Shown: piece by piece, positions 9,230 to 17,699 of the stretch
How positions within the stretch are numbered: the stretch's first letter is position 1
Layout of the letters: each line of letters starts with the position of its first letter
Assembly (NCBI GenBank): GCA_963842835.1
Contig: CAWJIB010000003.1
Span: 124,001 to 188,000, forward strand
From: Roseiarcus sp963842835
GTDB taxonomy: Bacteria > Pseudomonadota > Alphaproteobacteria > Rhizobiales > Beijerinckiaceae
DNA: 64,000 bases
Direction of reading: 5' to 3'
Position numbers and translations under genes: made by a program
Notes under the pieces: generated by a model
What the model was told of the DNA's origin: nothing
Database searches by the model: none
What the model saw: only the letters and a program-made list of their open reading frames with translations

Positions 9230-11875
9230 ATGCGGCCCGAGCGCTACAACGTCCGCGAATCCGAACAGAAATGGCAAAAAGTTTGGGCCGACGAGGCGAT
9301 CTTCGCCACGCGCAACGACGACCCGCGGCCCAAATATTACGTGCTCGAAATGTTCCCGTATCCGTCCGGGCGCATCCATATGGGCCATGTCCGCAATTAC
9401 GCGATGGGCGACGTCGTGGCGCGCTACAAGCGAGCGCGCGGGTTCAACGTGCTGCACCCGATGGGCTGGGACGCCTTCGGCATGCCCGCCGAAAACGCCG
9501 CGATGCAGAACGCCACGCATCCCGCGAAATGGACCTACGCCAACATCGACACGATGCGCGCGCAGCTCAAATCCATGGGCCTGTCGCTCGATTGGTCGCG
9601 CGAGGTCGCCACCTGCGATCCCGGCTATTATCGCCATCAGCAGAGGCTTTTCCTCGATTTTCTCGCGGCCGGCCTCGTCGCGCGCAAGAAGTCCAAGGTC
9701 AATTGGGACCCGGTCGACCACACCGTGCTCGCCAACGAGCAGGTGGTGGACGGGCGCGGCTGGCGCTCCGGTGCGATCGTCGAACAACGCGAATTGACCC
9801 AGTGGTTCCTGAAGATCAGCGACTATTCCGACGAGTTGCTCGCTGGGCTAGACGGGCTCGATCGCTGGCCGGACAAGGTGCGCCTGATGCAGCGCAACTG
9901 GATCGGCAGGTCCGAGGGCATGCTCGTGCGTTTCGCCATTGATCCGCGGTCGCGCGGCCCCTTGGCCGACGAGGCGGGCGCGCAAGAGCTGGAGATCTAT
10001 ACGACACGGCCGGACACGCTGTTCGGGGCCAAGTTCATGGCGATCGCGCCGGACCACCCGCTCGCGAGCGCGGCCGCGCGCCACGATCCCAAGCTCGCCG
10101 CCTTCATCGAGGAGTGCCGGCGCATCGGCACTTCGGTCGCCGCGATCGAGACGGCGGAAAAGAAAGGCTACGACACCGGCCTTCGCGCCGTGCATCCCTT
10201 CGACGGGGAATGGCGCCTGCCGATCTATGTCGCCAATTTCGTCCTGATGGATTACGGCACGGGCGCGATTTTCGGCTGCCCCGCGCACGACCAGCGCGAC
10301 CTCGATTTCGTCAATGTCTACGGGCTCGGCGCGACGCCGGTCGTCTGCCCGCCGGGCGTCGATCCGGCTTCGTTCACGGTCGATAAGGTCGCCTATGACG
10401 GCGACGGCGTCCTGATCAATTCGCGTTTCCTCGACGGTCTGACGATCGAGGCCGCCAAGCAGGAAGTCGCGCGCCGGCTCGAGGCGCAGACGCTAGGCGA
10501 TCGGCCGCAGGGGCGCCGGCAGGTCAATTTCAAGCTGCGCGACTGGGGCATTTCGCGCCAGCGCTATTGGGGCTGCCCGATCCCGGTCATCCATTGCGAG
10601 GCCTGCGGCGTCATTCCCGTTCCGGCGAGGGATCTGCCGGTCCTGTTGCCGGAGGACGTGACTTTCGACGCGCCGGGCAATCCCCTTGACCGGCATCCCA
10701 CGTGGAAGCAGGTCGACTGCCCGCAATGCGGGGCGTTGGCGCGCCGCGAGAGCGACACGATGGACACGTTCGTCGATTCGTCCTGGTACTTCGCGCGCTT
10801 CACCGATCCCTGGAACGCGGGCGCGCCGACTTCGCCGACGATCGCGGATCATTGGCTCCCGGTCGATCAGTATATCGGCGGCGTCGAGCACGCAATTCTG
10901 CACCTGCTCTATTCCCGCTTCTTCACCCGCGCGATGCGCAAATGCGGCCACCTCGACCTCGACGAGCCCTTCGCCGGCCTCTTCACCCAGGGCATGGTCG
11001 TGCACGAGACCTATCGCGACGCCGAAGGGCGCTGGGTCGCCCCAGCCGAGGTGCAAATCGAGGCGGACGCGGGCGGGCGGCGCGCCTTTGCGCTGCAGGG
11101 CGACGCGCCGATCGAGATCGGCCCGATCGAAAAAATGTCGAAGTCGAAGCGCAACACCGTCGATCCCGACGAGATCATCGCGAGCTACGGCGCCGACACC
11201 GCGCGTTGGTTCATGCTCTCCAATTCGCCGCCGGAGCGCGACGTCATCTGGACCGAGGCCGGCGTGCAGGGCGCCTATAAGCAGACCCAGCGCCTGTGGC
11301 GGCTGACCTGCGAGATCGAGCGCATCGTCGGGGCGACGCGTCCGGCCAAGCCCGCCGGCTTTTCAGAGGCGGCGGCCAAGATCCGTCAGGCCGCCCACGG
11401 CGCGCTGGCAAGAATAGAGGACGAGATCGAGCGCCTGCGCTTCAACGTCTGCATCGCGACCATCTACGAACTCGCCAACACGCTCGCCGCCGCGGTCGGC
11501 GCGATCGAAAGGCAGGAGATCGACGAGGATTTGCGCTTCGCCTTCGCCGAGGCGGGCGACATATTGGTGCATTGTTTCGCGCCGATGATGCCGCATCTGG
11601 CGGAGGAATGCTGGCAGGTTCTCGGCCACCGGACCCTCGTCGCGCGCAGCCCATGGCCGGTCGCCGACCGCAGTCTCATCGTCGCCACGCATATGACGCT
11701 GCCGGTGCAGGTCAACGGCCGCAAGCGCGCCGACCTCACGATTGAGCGGGACGCCGACGCGAAAACCGTCGAGGCCGCCGCGCTGGCCCTCGACGCGGTG
11801 CGCAGGGCGATGGATAATAAGCCGGCCAAGAAAGTGATCATCGTGCCGCAAAGGATCGTCAATGTCGTGGTTTGA
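9230..11875 (+). CDS. leuS: Leucyl-tRNA synthetase
   Basis: 881-residue class I aminoacyl-tRNA synthetase that charges tRNA-Leu in the cytoplasm. The HIGH-type motif appears as HMGH (50-53, in PYPSGRIHMGHVRNY) and the KMSKS loop as EKMSKSKRN (635-639). The CP1 editing domain lies between them, and a C-terminal anticodon-binding region ends in KKVIIVPQRIVNVVV. The start at 9230 (MRPERYNVRESEQKW) matches where bacterial LeuRS proteins begin; an in-frame extension to 9047 is low-complexity and unlikely to be translated. The last 14 bp overlap the lptE gene in another frame, so the two are cotranscribed. Confidence 0.97.
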   Translation: MRPERYNVRESEQKWQKVWADEAIFATRNDDPRPKYYVLEMFPYPSGRIHMGHVRNYAMGDVVARYKRARGFNVLHPMGWDAFGMPAENAAMQNATHPAKWTYANIDTMRAQLKSMGLSLDWSREVATCDPGYYRHQQRLFLDFLAAGLVARKKSKVNWDPVDHTVLANEQVVDGRGWRSGAIVEQRELTQWFLKISDYSDELLAGLDGLDRWPDKVRLMQRNWIGRSEGMLVRFAIDPRSRGPLADEAGAQELEIYTTRPDTLFGAKFMAIAPDHPLASAAARHDPKLAAFIEECRRIGTSVAAIETAEKKGYDTGLRAVHPFDGEWRLPIYVANFVLMDYGTGAIFGCPAHDQRDLDFVNVYGLGATPVVCPPGVDPASFTVDKVAYDGDGVLINSRFLDGLTIEAAKQEVARRLEAQTLGDRPQGRRQVNFKLRDWGISRQRYWGCPIPVIHCEACGVIPVPARDLPVLLPEDVTFDAPGNPLDRHPTWKQVDCPQCGALARRESDTMDTFVDSSWYFARFTDPWNAGAPTSPTIADHWLPVDQYIGGVEHAILHLLYSRFFTRAMRKCGHLDLDEPFAGLFTQGMVVHETYRDAEGRWVAPAEVQIEADAGGRRAFALQGDAPIEIGPIEKMSKSKRNTVDPDEIIASYGADTARWFMLSNSPPERDVIWTEAGVQGAYKQTQRLWRLTCEIERIVGATRPAKPAGFSEAAAKIRQAAHGALARIEDEIERLRFNVCIATIYELANTLAAAVGAIERQEIDEDLRFAFAEAGDILVHCFAPMMPHLAEECWQVLGHRTLVARSPWPVADRSLIVATHMTLPVQVNGRKRADLTIERDADAKTVEAAALALDAVRRAMDNKPAKKVIIVPQRIVNVVV

Positions 11876-12371
11876 TCGCGCGCGCGGCGCAGCTGCGCTG
11901 GTCATGGCCTTGGGCCTGGGCGGATGTTTCCAACCCCTTTACGGCGAGGCCTCGCATCCCGGCTTGGTCGACGATCTGCGCGCGGTCGAAGTCGCGCCGA
12001 TCAAGGACCGCATCGGCCACTATCTCGGCGACGACCTCATTTCCAACCTCAACGGCTCCGGCGAAACGCCTCCGGCCAAATACCGCCTCACGGTCACGGT
12101 GGCCCAGAGCGCGGAAACCCCGATTGTGGAATCGCAGATCAACGCCGCCACCGCCGCGACCGTCATCGGCAAGGCGAAGTTCACGCTAACGAAAATCGAC
12201 GGCGGCGCGGCGATCTACACCGGCGAGGCGACGTCCACCGCCGTCTACGACCGCACTTTGCAGAGCTTCGCCAACCTGCGAGCCTCCCGCGACGCGGAAA
12301 TCCGGCTCGCCCGAGCCCTGGCCAGCGAGATCGAATTGCGCGTCGCTGCGGCGCTCGGCGACAAGCGCTGA
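11862..12371 (+). CDS. lptE: LPS-assembly lipoprotein LptE
   Basis: 169-residue outer-membrane lipoprotein, partner of the LptD translocon that inserts lipopolysaccharide into the outer leaflet. The N-terminus has a short hydrophobic stretch and lipobox LGGC (Cys22), followed by FQPLYGE, the typical start of alphaproteobacterial LptE. The rest, including TVTVAQSAETPIVESQ and a helix ending EIELRVAAALGDKR, fits the alpha/beta LptE fold. The start ATG lies inside the 3' end of leuS (14-bp overlap), the usual alphaproteobacterial order. The next gene in many relatives is holA (DNA polymerase III delta), which is absent here. Confidence 0.88.
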   Translation: MSWFDRARGAAALVMALGLGGCFQPLYGEASHPGLVDDLRAVEVAPIKDRIGHYLGDDLISNLNGSGETPPAKYRLTVTVAQSAETPIVESQINAATAATVIGKAKFTLTKIDGGAAIYTGEATSTAVYDRTLQSFANLRASRDAEIRLARALASEIELRVAAALGDKR

Positions 12372-12548
12372 TCGGCGCGAGCGCCGAGGTCGTCGCCTCG
12401 GACAGCCCGCCAATGCGACGGCTTTCGCAAGGCTATCGGTTATTTTCTTCGCCGAGGCCGCCGACCGGGCGGGAGGCTGCGCAGAATTCCCGGCCGCGTC
12501 CGGCGACCGCGCGCCCCGGCGTCGTGTTTTCAAATTCGGGAGCCCACG

Positions 12549-13082
12549 ATGCCGCGCCTTTTCACCGGCCTTGAAGTTCCCGCCTCGAGCGCCGCGGCCC
12601 TGGCGAGCGCGCGCGGCGGCATTTACGGCGCGCGTTGGATCGAGCCGAGCGAATATCACTTGACCCTGCGCTTCATCGGCGACATCGACTTACGCATGGC
12701 TGGCGACGTCGCGGAAGCGCTCGCCGACATCCGCCGCCCGCCGGTTTCCATCAGCTTCGAGGGGCTGAGTTGGTTCGGCGCCGACAAGCCGCGCGCCATC
12801 GTCGCCAAGATTCGATCGACCCCGCCGCTGATTGAGCTGCAGGGCGATCTCGAGCGGCGGCTCCGGCGGATCGGCTTGGCGCCGGAAACACGCAATTTCG
12901 CGCCGCATGTCACCCTGGCGCGCCTTCGCTCGGTTTCGGCGGCCGCCGTCGCCGATTATTTGGGCGCGCGGGGCGCGCTCATCGCGCCGCCCTTCGAGGC
13001 GTCGCGTTTCGTGCTGTATTCGGCGCGCGGCTTCTCGGGCGGCGGCCCCTATGTCGTCGAAGCCGCCTATCCCTTGCCGTAA
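12549..13082 (+). CDS. thpR: RNA 2',3'-cyclic phosphodiesterase (2H family)
   Basis: 177-residue 2H phosphoesterase that opens 2',3'-cyclic phosphates of RNA or ligates tRNA half-molecules in vitro. Both HxTx motifs are visible: HLTL in SEYHLTLRFIGD (37-40) and HVTL in FAPHVTLARLR (about 122-125). Length and opening (MPRLFTGLEVP) match ThpR/LigT. A weak GGGAG at 12539-12543 precedes the ATG. It lies 177 bp downstream of lptE, at the position where holA is found in related genomes, and is probably transcribed separately. Confidence 0.9.
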   Translation: MPRLFTGLEVPASSAAALASARGGIYGARWIEPSEYHLTLRFIGDIDLRMAGDVAEALADIRRPPVSISFEGLSWFGADKPRAIVAKIRSTPPLIELQGDLERRLRRIGLAPETRNFAPHVTLARLRSVSAAAVADYLGARGALIAPPFEASRFVLYSARGFSGGGPYVVEAAYPLP

Positions 13083-13302
13083 GGGAGCCAGCGATGTCGT
13101 AGCAAGTCGACGCCGCGCGGCGTCGCGCTATCGCGACGCCTTGCGCTTCCCCCGCCTCGAGGCGCTGTGGGTCGGGCGCCGAGGCCTGTCTTCGCGGGAC
13201 GCGGGGTTCGGCGCTGTCGACATCTCGCGTCGGGGTTTTCCCCGGAGATGACAAATCGCCGCGTTCACGTATAGTTTCCACGCACTGGCGAGGAGTGTGG
13301 AA

Positions 13303-13791
13303 ATGGAAGCGGCAAGCGAAACGGAAGCCCTGACGGCGCGCGTCGAGCGAGCGTCGTTACCGAAAATCGCGGCGGCGCCCGTCGCGGCGAACCCGGATTC
13401 GGAAGCTGTCGGCGAAGCCGAGCGCAATCCGATCTTCGACGCGCTGGTGACGCCCGATGAGGACGTCGCGGGCCTGGTCGCCTATTCCATCTACAAGCAG
13501 AACAAGCGCGCCTGGCTCGACGATTTCATCAAGGCGACGGGCCGCACGCCGACCGATGCGGAGTCCCGCGCCTACATCATCGGAGAAAGCACGCAGCGGC
13601 GGCTCAACACCTACCGCCACCTTGCGGCCTTGGCGCTGGCGGGGCAGGGGCCGCGCGCGCAGGGGAGCGCCGGCGCGGCGGGCAAGGCCGGTGCGATCGC
13701 CCGCGCGCTTTGGGCGCTGGCGGTGGTGGTGGTCGCGCTGGCGGTGCTCGGTCTGGCGCTGCACGCGGGCTATCTCACGCCGCCCAAATAG
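13303..13791 (+). CDS. Hypothetical protein with one C-terminal membrane segment
   Basis: 162 residues, not recognised. Residues 1-45 are Ala/Glu-rich and likely disordered. Residues about 48-110 form a soluble domain (NPIFDALVTPDEDVAGLVAY, then WLDDFIKATGRTPTDAESRA). A Gly/Ala linker leads to a single hydrophobic helix (LWALAVVVVALAVLGLAL) near the C-terminus, predicting a tail-anchored inner-membrane protein facing the cytoplasm. ATG 13303 is preferred over GTG 13297 because GGCGAGGAG ends 7 nt upstream. Its TAG abuts the stop codon of the convergent helicase gene with no base between them. Confidence 0.7.
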   Translation: MEAASETEALTARVERASLPKIAAAPVAANPDSEAVGEAERNPIFDALVTPDEDVAGLVAYSIYKQNKRAWLDDFIKATGRTPTDAESRAYIIGESTQRRLNTYRHLAALALAGQGPRAQGSAGAAGKAGAIARALWALAVVVVALAVLGLALHAGYLTPPK

Positions 13792-15120
13792 TCAGCGCAC
13801 CAGTGTGAGTTTGCGCGCGGCGCGCGTCAGTCCCGTGTAGAGCCAGCGCGCGCGGTGCTCGCGAAAGGCGCGGCTCTCGTCGAACAGCATGACGGAGTCC
13901 CACTGCGAGCCCTGCGCCTTGTGCACGGTGAGGGCGTAGCCGTAATCGAATTCGTCCAACTCGCGCCGCACGGGATAGGGCAGGTCGGCCTCGAGGCCCT
14001 CGAAGAACTGCTTGAGCACGGCGACTTTCGCCTGCGCGCGCGCGGCGCCGTCTTCCGCGCGCAGGGTCATGCGGACGAAGTCCTTGCGCATGCCGCCCAG
14101 CGCCTCGACGCGCCATAAGCCGCCGTTGATGAGGCCCTTGACGCGGTCGTTGCGCAGGCAGACGAGCTTGTCCCCGGCGACCGGCAGGGCTTCGCTCAGG
14201 CCGAGCAATTCGCGAATTCTGGTATTATACAGCCGGCGCGTGCGGTTGACGCCGACCAGCACCTGGTCGGCGGCGAGAACCGCGGCGGCGTCGATTTCGC
14301 CGCGGCGGATGACGCGGCTTTCGCCATAATCGCCGTAGGCGACTTCGCCGCCGGAGCGCACGATCTGGGAAAGCCGGATGATCGGATCGTTTTCGGCCTG
14401 CCGATGGATCTGCGTCAGCATGACGTCCGGCTCGGCCTCGGTGAAGAAGCCGCCGCCCTTGACCGGCGGCAATTGCGCGGGATCGCCGAGCACCAGGATC
14501 GGCTTGCCGAAGGAGAGGAGATCGCGGCCGAGTTCCGCGTCGACCATCGAGCATTCGTCGATCACGATGAGGCCCGCGCGCGAGGCCGGGCCGTCGTGGT
14601 TGAGGGTGAAGGTCGGGGCGCCTTCCTCGCCTTCGCTGGCGCGATAGATCAGCGCATGGATGGTCGAGGCGCCGGCGCAGCCCTTCGAGCGCATCACCAG
14701 CGCCGCCTTGCCGGTGAAGGCGGCGAAGGCCGCCTCGCCGCGCGCCGCTTCGGCGACGTGCCGCGCCAGCGTCGTCTTGCCGACGCCGGCGTAACCGAAC
14801 AGCCGGAACACCTGCGGCTCGCCCGCTTTGAGCCATCGCCCGACCTTGTCCAGCGCCGCCGATTGCTCCGCCGACCATTGCGGGGGCTCGGGGCGCGCTT
14901 CGTTCGCCGGGACCGGCGGCGGGGCGGGGGCGTCGCTCTCGTCGGGCGGCCCGCCCAGCGCCGGGCTCTTGGCGCGCCCTCGCCGTTTGGCCAGCCGATT
15001 GAGATCGACCTCGACGCCGCAGCGGGCGCAAACGACCGGGCGCTTCGCGAGATCGTAAAATCGCGCGCCGCAGGCTTGGCACTGGCGCTTGGTTCCGAGC
15101 TTGGTGTTCCGCATGGCCAT
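13792..15120 (-). CDS. RecD-like ATP-dependent helicase with N-terminal FYDLN-type zinc ribbon
   Basis: 442-residue fusion protein. Residues 1-45 carry a CxxC-x13-CxxC zinc ribbon (Cys14, 17, 31, 34) around FYDLAKRPVVC, strongly resembling the stand-alone alphaproteobacterial FYDLN acid-domain proteins. After a Pro/Ala linker (50-80) comes a superfamily 1 helicase core: Walker A GYAGVGKTT (109-117), Walker B LIVIDECSM, LVLGDPAQLPPV, and a C-terminal UvrD-like segment ALTVHKAQGSQWDSV with YTGLTRAARKL. It likely unwinds or remodels DNA ends; stand-alone RecD-like helicases of this size are common in the class but usually begin at the WSxxQxxAL segment (82-90). ATG 15120 or 15114 are both possible starts; sequence further upstream is not conserved-looking. 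Confidence 0.85.
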   Translation of the reverse strand: MAMRNTKLGTKRQCQACGARFYDLAKRPVVCARCGVEVDLNRLAKRRGRAKSPALGGPPDESDAPAPPPVPANEARPEPPQWSAEQSAALDKVGRWLKAGEPQVFRLFGYAGVGKTTLARHVAEAARGEAAFAAFTGKAALVMRSKGCAGASTIHALIYRASEGEEGAPTFTLNHDGPASRAGLIVIDECSMVDAELGRDLLSFGKPILVLGDPAQLPPVKGGGFFTEAEPDVMLTQIHRQAENDPIIRLSQIVRSGGEVAYGDYGESRVIRRGEIDAAAVLAADQVLVGVNRTRRLYNTRIRELLGLSEALPVAGDKLVCLRNDRVKGLINGGLWRVEALGGMRKDFVRMTLRAEDGAARAQAKVAVLKQFFEGLEADLPYPVRRELDEFDYGYALTVHKAQGSQWDSVMLFDESRAFREHRARWLYTGLTRAARKLTLVR

Positions 15121-15319
15121 TGTTGAGGGACGGAGCGGGCGGCGCGCCCGGGGAGCCGAGTTGCCGAGGCTTCGCGTGGGATCAGCGCCGTCATAGCCGA
15201 AAACGCCGCCGCGTGTCGTCCGGGCGAGGCGAAGCCGTTGAGAATTCATTCAAGTTTTAGGTCCAGCATGGCCCGACGGGCGATCTCGATCCGCATCCCA
15301 CGGGAAATCCGCCGAGGCC

Positions 15320-15347
15320 CTTGAACGCGAAGCCGGCGACGCCATAT
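15320..15347 (+). promoter_or_regulatory. Candidate RpoH (sigma-32) heat-shock promoter
   Basis: GGCCCTTGAA ends at 15325 and, after 14 nt, CGCCATAT occupies 15340-15347. This matches the heat-shock consensus CTTGAA, 13-17 nt, CCCCATnT with one mismatch in the -10 element. It lies about 115 nt upstream of the small heat-shock protein start, leaving a leader long enough to hold an RNA thermometer; no ROSE element could be confirmed by eye. Confidence 0.6.
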
Positions 15348-15460
15348 TTTTTTCGTCTGGCGCGTCGTGTTCATAGGCGGCCGGGCGTTGTGGTTCCCAA
15401 GCCGATCGGGTCGTTCAAGGGAAGGCCAGTTCGGCGGAGCGCCTGAAAGGGGCTTCGATC

Positions 15461-15887
15461 ATGGTGCGCGTTACGGCATTGAGTTCTCCGTTCCTGCTCG
15501 GGTTCGACGGCATCGAGCGTGCGCTCGACAAGGCGTCGAAATCCGGCGCGGACGGCTATCCTCCATACAATATCGAGCGAATCCCGGCGAAAGAGGCGCC
15601 CCGAGACGTTGCGCATCACTCTTGCGGTCGCGGGATTTTCCCGGGACCAGATCGAGGTGACGCAGGAGGAGAACCAATTGGCGATCCGCGGTCGCCAGCA
15701 GGAGGACAAGACGCGCGACTATGTCCATCGGGGCATCGCCGCGCGGCAATTCCAGCGAACTTTCCTGCTTGCGGAGGGCATGCAGGTGCGCGGCGCGGAA
15801 CTTGCAAATGGGTTGCTGTCGATCGACGTCGTGCGGCCGCAGCCCGAGCGCATTGTGAAGAAGATCAATGTTGCGGCGCGCGACTGA
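15461..15887 (+). pseudogene. Hsp20/IbpA-type small heat-shock protein, single-base frameshift
   Basis: Alpha-crystallin-type holdase chaperone. The first 46 or so codons (MVRVTALSSPFLLGFDGIER, ending PPYNIERIPAKEAP) are in one frame; the rest of the domain (ETLRITLAVAGFSRDQIEV to IVKKINVAARD) is in the next. Removing one C from the CCCC run at 15599-15602 restores a continuous protein of about 141 residues with all expected motifs, including GVRGRQ-like AIRGRQQED and the NGLLSIDV strand. The region is 427 bp, one more than a multiple of three. It is either a sequencing indel or a recent inactivation, since both halves are otherwise undamaged. It has a strong GAAAGGGG ribosome site, a heat-shock promoter upstream and a DUF1150 gene downstream. 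Confidence 0.85.
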
Positions 15888-15950
15888 GCGTAGCGTAGCG
15901 TGCGCGTCGAAGGCGGGTCCGGCAGCGGACGGCCTGGAAAGGAGTGGAAA

Positions 15951-16211
15951 ATGACCAACGAAAACGAAAGGATCGGCGCCTTGACGCCGCAGGAATTCGC
16001 CCATCTCGGCGACGGGTCGATCGCCTATGTCAAGACGATCCGGTCCGAGGACGCCCGGCGCCTGTTTCCGCAGGCGCCCGCAATCCGGCCGGGCTTGCAG
16101 CTGTTCGCCTTGCTCGGCGCCGACGGCTCGCCGATCATGCTGACCGATTCCAAGGACGCGGCGATCGCCAACGCCTGGCAGCACGAGCTGCAGACGGTGA
16201 GCGTGCACTGA
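15951..16211 (+). CDS. DUF1150 family protein
   Basis: 86-residue cytoplasmic protein of unknown function. The sequence LTPQEFAHLGDGSIAYVKTI and LFALLGADGSPIMLTDSKDA match the DUF1150 family, which in Rhizobiales is almost always encoded directly downstream of an hsp20 gene. The same arrangement is seen here (64 bp apart), implying cotranscription under heat-shock control and a role in protein quality control. ATG 15951 is chosen because GGAAAGGAG lies 6-7 nt upstream. Confidence 0.88.
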   Translation: MTNENERIGALTPQEFAHLGDGSIAYVKTIRSEDARRLFPQAPAIRPGLQLFALLGADGSPIMLTDSKDAAIANAWQHELQTVSVH

Positions 16212-16283
16212 TCGCGCCGGGCGCGGGCTGCCTCGGCGCGCCGAATCGTCTAAGAGAGGGGCTCACTTCGGCAGCGGGGCTCC

Positions 16284-17090
16284 ATGCGCGCCTATCTCGA
16301 ACTCTTGCGCGAAGCGCTGGAAAAAGGCGCCGTGAAAGGCGATCGGACCGGAACCGGCGTGCGCTCGCTGTTCGGGCGGCAAATCCGCTTCGACCTGAAC
16401 GAAGGCTTCCCGCTGGTCACGACCAAGCGGCTGCATCTCAAGTCGATCGTCCACGAACTGATCTGGTTCCTCAACGGCGATTCCAACATCGCCTATCTCA
16501 AGGCCAACGGCGTTTCCATCTGGGACGAATGGGCGGACGCCAACGGCGATCTCGGCCCCGTCTACGGCAAGCAATGGCGCGCCTGGGCCGGCCCCGACGG
16601 GCGGACCTATGACCAGATCGCCTGGCTCCTCGCCGAGATCAAACGCAACCCCGACTCGCGCCGGCTGATCGTTTCCGCCTGGAACGTGCCCGACGTTCCC
16701 CGCATGAAGCTGCCGCCGTGCCATTGCCTGTTCCAGTTTTATGTCGCTGAGGGGCGGCTTTCCTGCCAGCTCTACCAGCGCTCGGCCGATCTCTTTCTCG
16801 GCGTCCCCTTCAACATCGCGAGCTACGCTTTGCTCACCCATCTCGTCGCGCGCGAATGCGGGCTCGAGGTCGGCGAGTTCGTGCACACGTTCGGCGACGC
16901 CCATCTCTATCGCAATCACGAGGCCCAGGCGCTGGAGCAGCTGTCGCGCGAGCCGCGGCCTCTGCCCAAGCTCAGGCTCGCGCCCGCGGAACCCTCGCCG
17001 CGCGGCGCGCTGTTCGACCTGAACGCCGAGACGATTTCCTTCGAAGGCTACGATCCCTGGCCGGCGATCAGAGCGCCGGTGGCGGTTTGA
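16284..17090 (+). CDS. thyA: Thymidylate synthase
   Basis: 268-residue ThyA that converts dUMP and methylene-tetrahydrofolate to dTMP and dihydrofolate. Visible features: substrate loop GDRTGTGVRSLFG (19-31), folate and dUMP residues in WFLNGDSN, catalytic Cys146 in LPPCHCLFQFY, and phosphate-binding RSADLFLGVPFNIASYALL. Length is close to the usual 264. Its TGA overlaps the TTG start of folA by 4 bp, pairing the enzyme that makes dihydrofolate with the one that recycles it. Confidence 0.97.
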   Translation: MRAYLELLREALEKGAVKGDRTGTGVRSLFGRQIRFDLNEGFPLVTTKRLHLKSIVHELIWFLNGDSNIAYLKANGVSIWDEWADANGDLGPVYGKQWRAWAGPDGRTYDQIAWLLAEIKRNPDSRRLIVSAWNVPDVPRMKLPPCHCLFQFYVAEGRLSCQLYQRSADLFLGVPFNIASYALLTHLVARECGLEVGEFVHTFGDAHLYRNHEAQALEQLSREPRPLPKLRLAPAEPSPRGALFDLNAETISFEGYDPWPAIRAPVAV

Positions 17091-17602
17091 GCGCGCCTGT
17101 TGTCGCGCTGATCGCAGCGGTGGCGCGCAACGGCGTCATCGGCGCGGGCGACGCCTTGCCGTGGCGGCTTTCGAGCGACCTCAAGCGCTTCAAGACGCTG
17201 ACGATGGGCAAGCCGCTGATCATGGGCCGCAAGACGTTTCAGTCGATCGGCCGGCCGCTGCCGGGCCGCGCGACGATCGTCGTCACGCGCGACGAGGGTT
17301 TTGCGCCCGAAGGCGTCGACGTCGCGCGCGACATCGACTCGGCGCTGCGCCTCGCCGAGGCGCGCGCGCGCCAACTCGGCGCCGAAGAGATCATCGTCGC
17401 GGGCGGCGGCGAAATCTATGCGCAGACCATTGCGCGCGCCGGGCGGCTCTACATCACCGAAGTCGCTCTCGCCCCCGAAGGCGACGCGCATTTCCCGACG
17501 ATCGACCCGGCGCTCTGGCGCGAAGTCGGGCGCGAGGCCGGTGCCCGAGGCCCGCGCGACGAGGCGGATTTCGCGTTCGTCGAATATGGGCGCATCCTGT
17601 AG
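17087..17602 (+). CDS. folA: Dihydrofolate reductase
   Basis: 171-residue NADPH-dependent enzyme that reduces dihydrofolate made by ThyA. Motifs: AAVARNGVIGAGDALPWRL (substrate and Met20 loop region), LIMGRKTFQSIGRPLPGR (NADPH binding), and IIVAGGGEIY. No in-frame ATG lies at the expected N-terminus; TTG at 17087 overlaps the thyA stop (TTGA) and gives SAPVVALIAAVARNG, the normal start of the fold. Translational coupling with thyA is therefore likely. Confidence 0.93.
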   Translation: MSAPVVALIAAVARNGVIGAGDALPWRLSSDLKRFKTLTMGKPLIMGRKTFQSIGRPLPGRATIVVTRDEGFAPEGVDVARDIDSALRLAEARARQLGAEEIIVAGGGEIYAQTIARAGRLYITEVALAPEGDAHFPTIDPALWREVGREAGARGPRDEADFAFVEYGRIL

Positions 17603-17627
17603 GCGCGGGCGCCGACCGCGCAGCCGT

Positions 17628-17699
17628 CATGTATGGACGGCCCCCTCGTTGCAAGGCATTTTTCATGTATGGACGGCCCCCTCGTTGCAAGGCATTTTT
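17628..17699. repeat. Perfect tandem duplication of a 36-bp IS end
   Basis: Two identical 36-bp units, 17628-17663 and 17664-17699, with no spacer. Each starts with CATGTATGGACGGCCCC and ends GGCATTTTT. Each contains TGGACGGCCCC, which is the exact inverse of GGGGCCGTCCA at 19055-19065 on the far side of the transposase gene, so the unit is the left end of the insertion sequence present twice. Confidence 0.9.

Noticed and set aside
8909..9787. Minus-strand frame overlapping the start of leuS
   Set aside because: Overlaps the leuS catalytic HIGH region; no family recognised and composition is antisense-like.
12979..13281. Minus-strand frame between thpR and the following hypothetical gene
   Set aside because: Half of it is antisense to thpR and there is no ribosome site or motif.
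17628..17699. Two direct 36-bp repeats considered as a mini CRISPR
   Set aside because: There is no spacer between units, only two copies, and no cas genes; the unit is an IS end.
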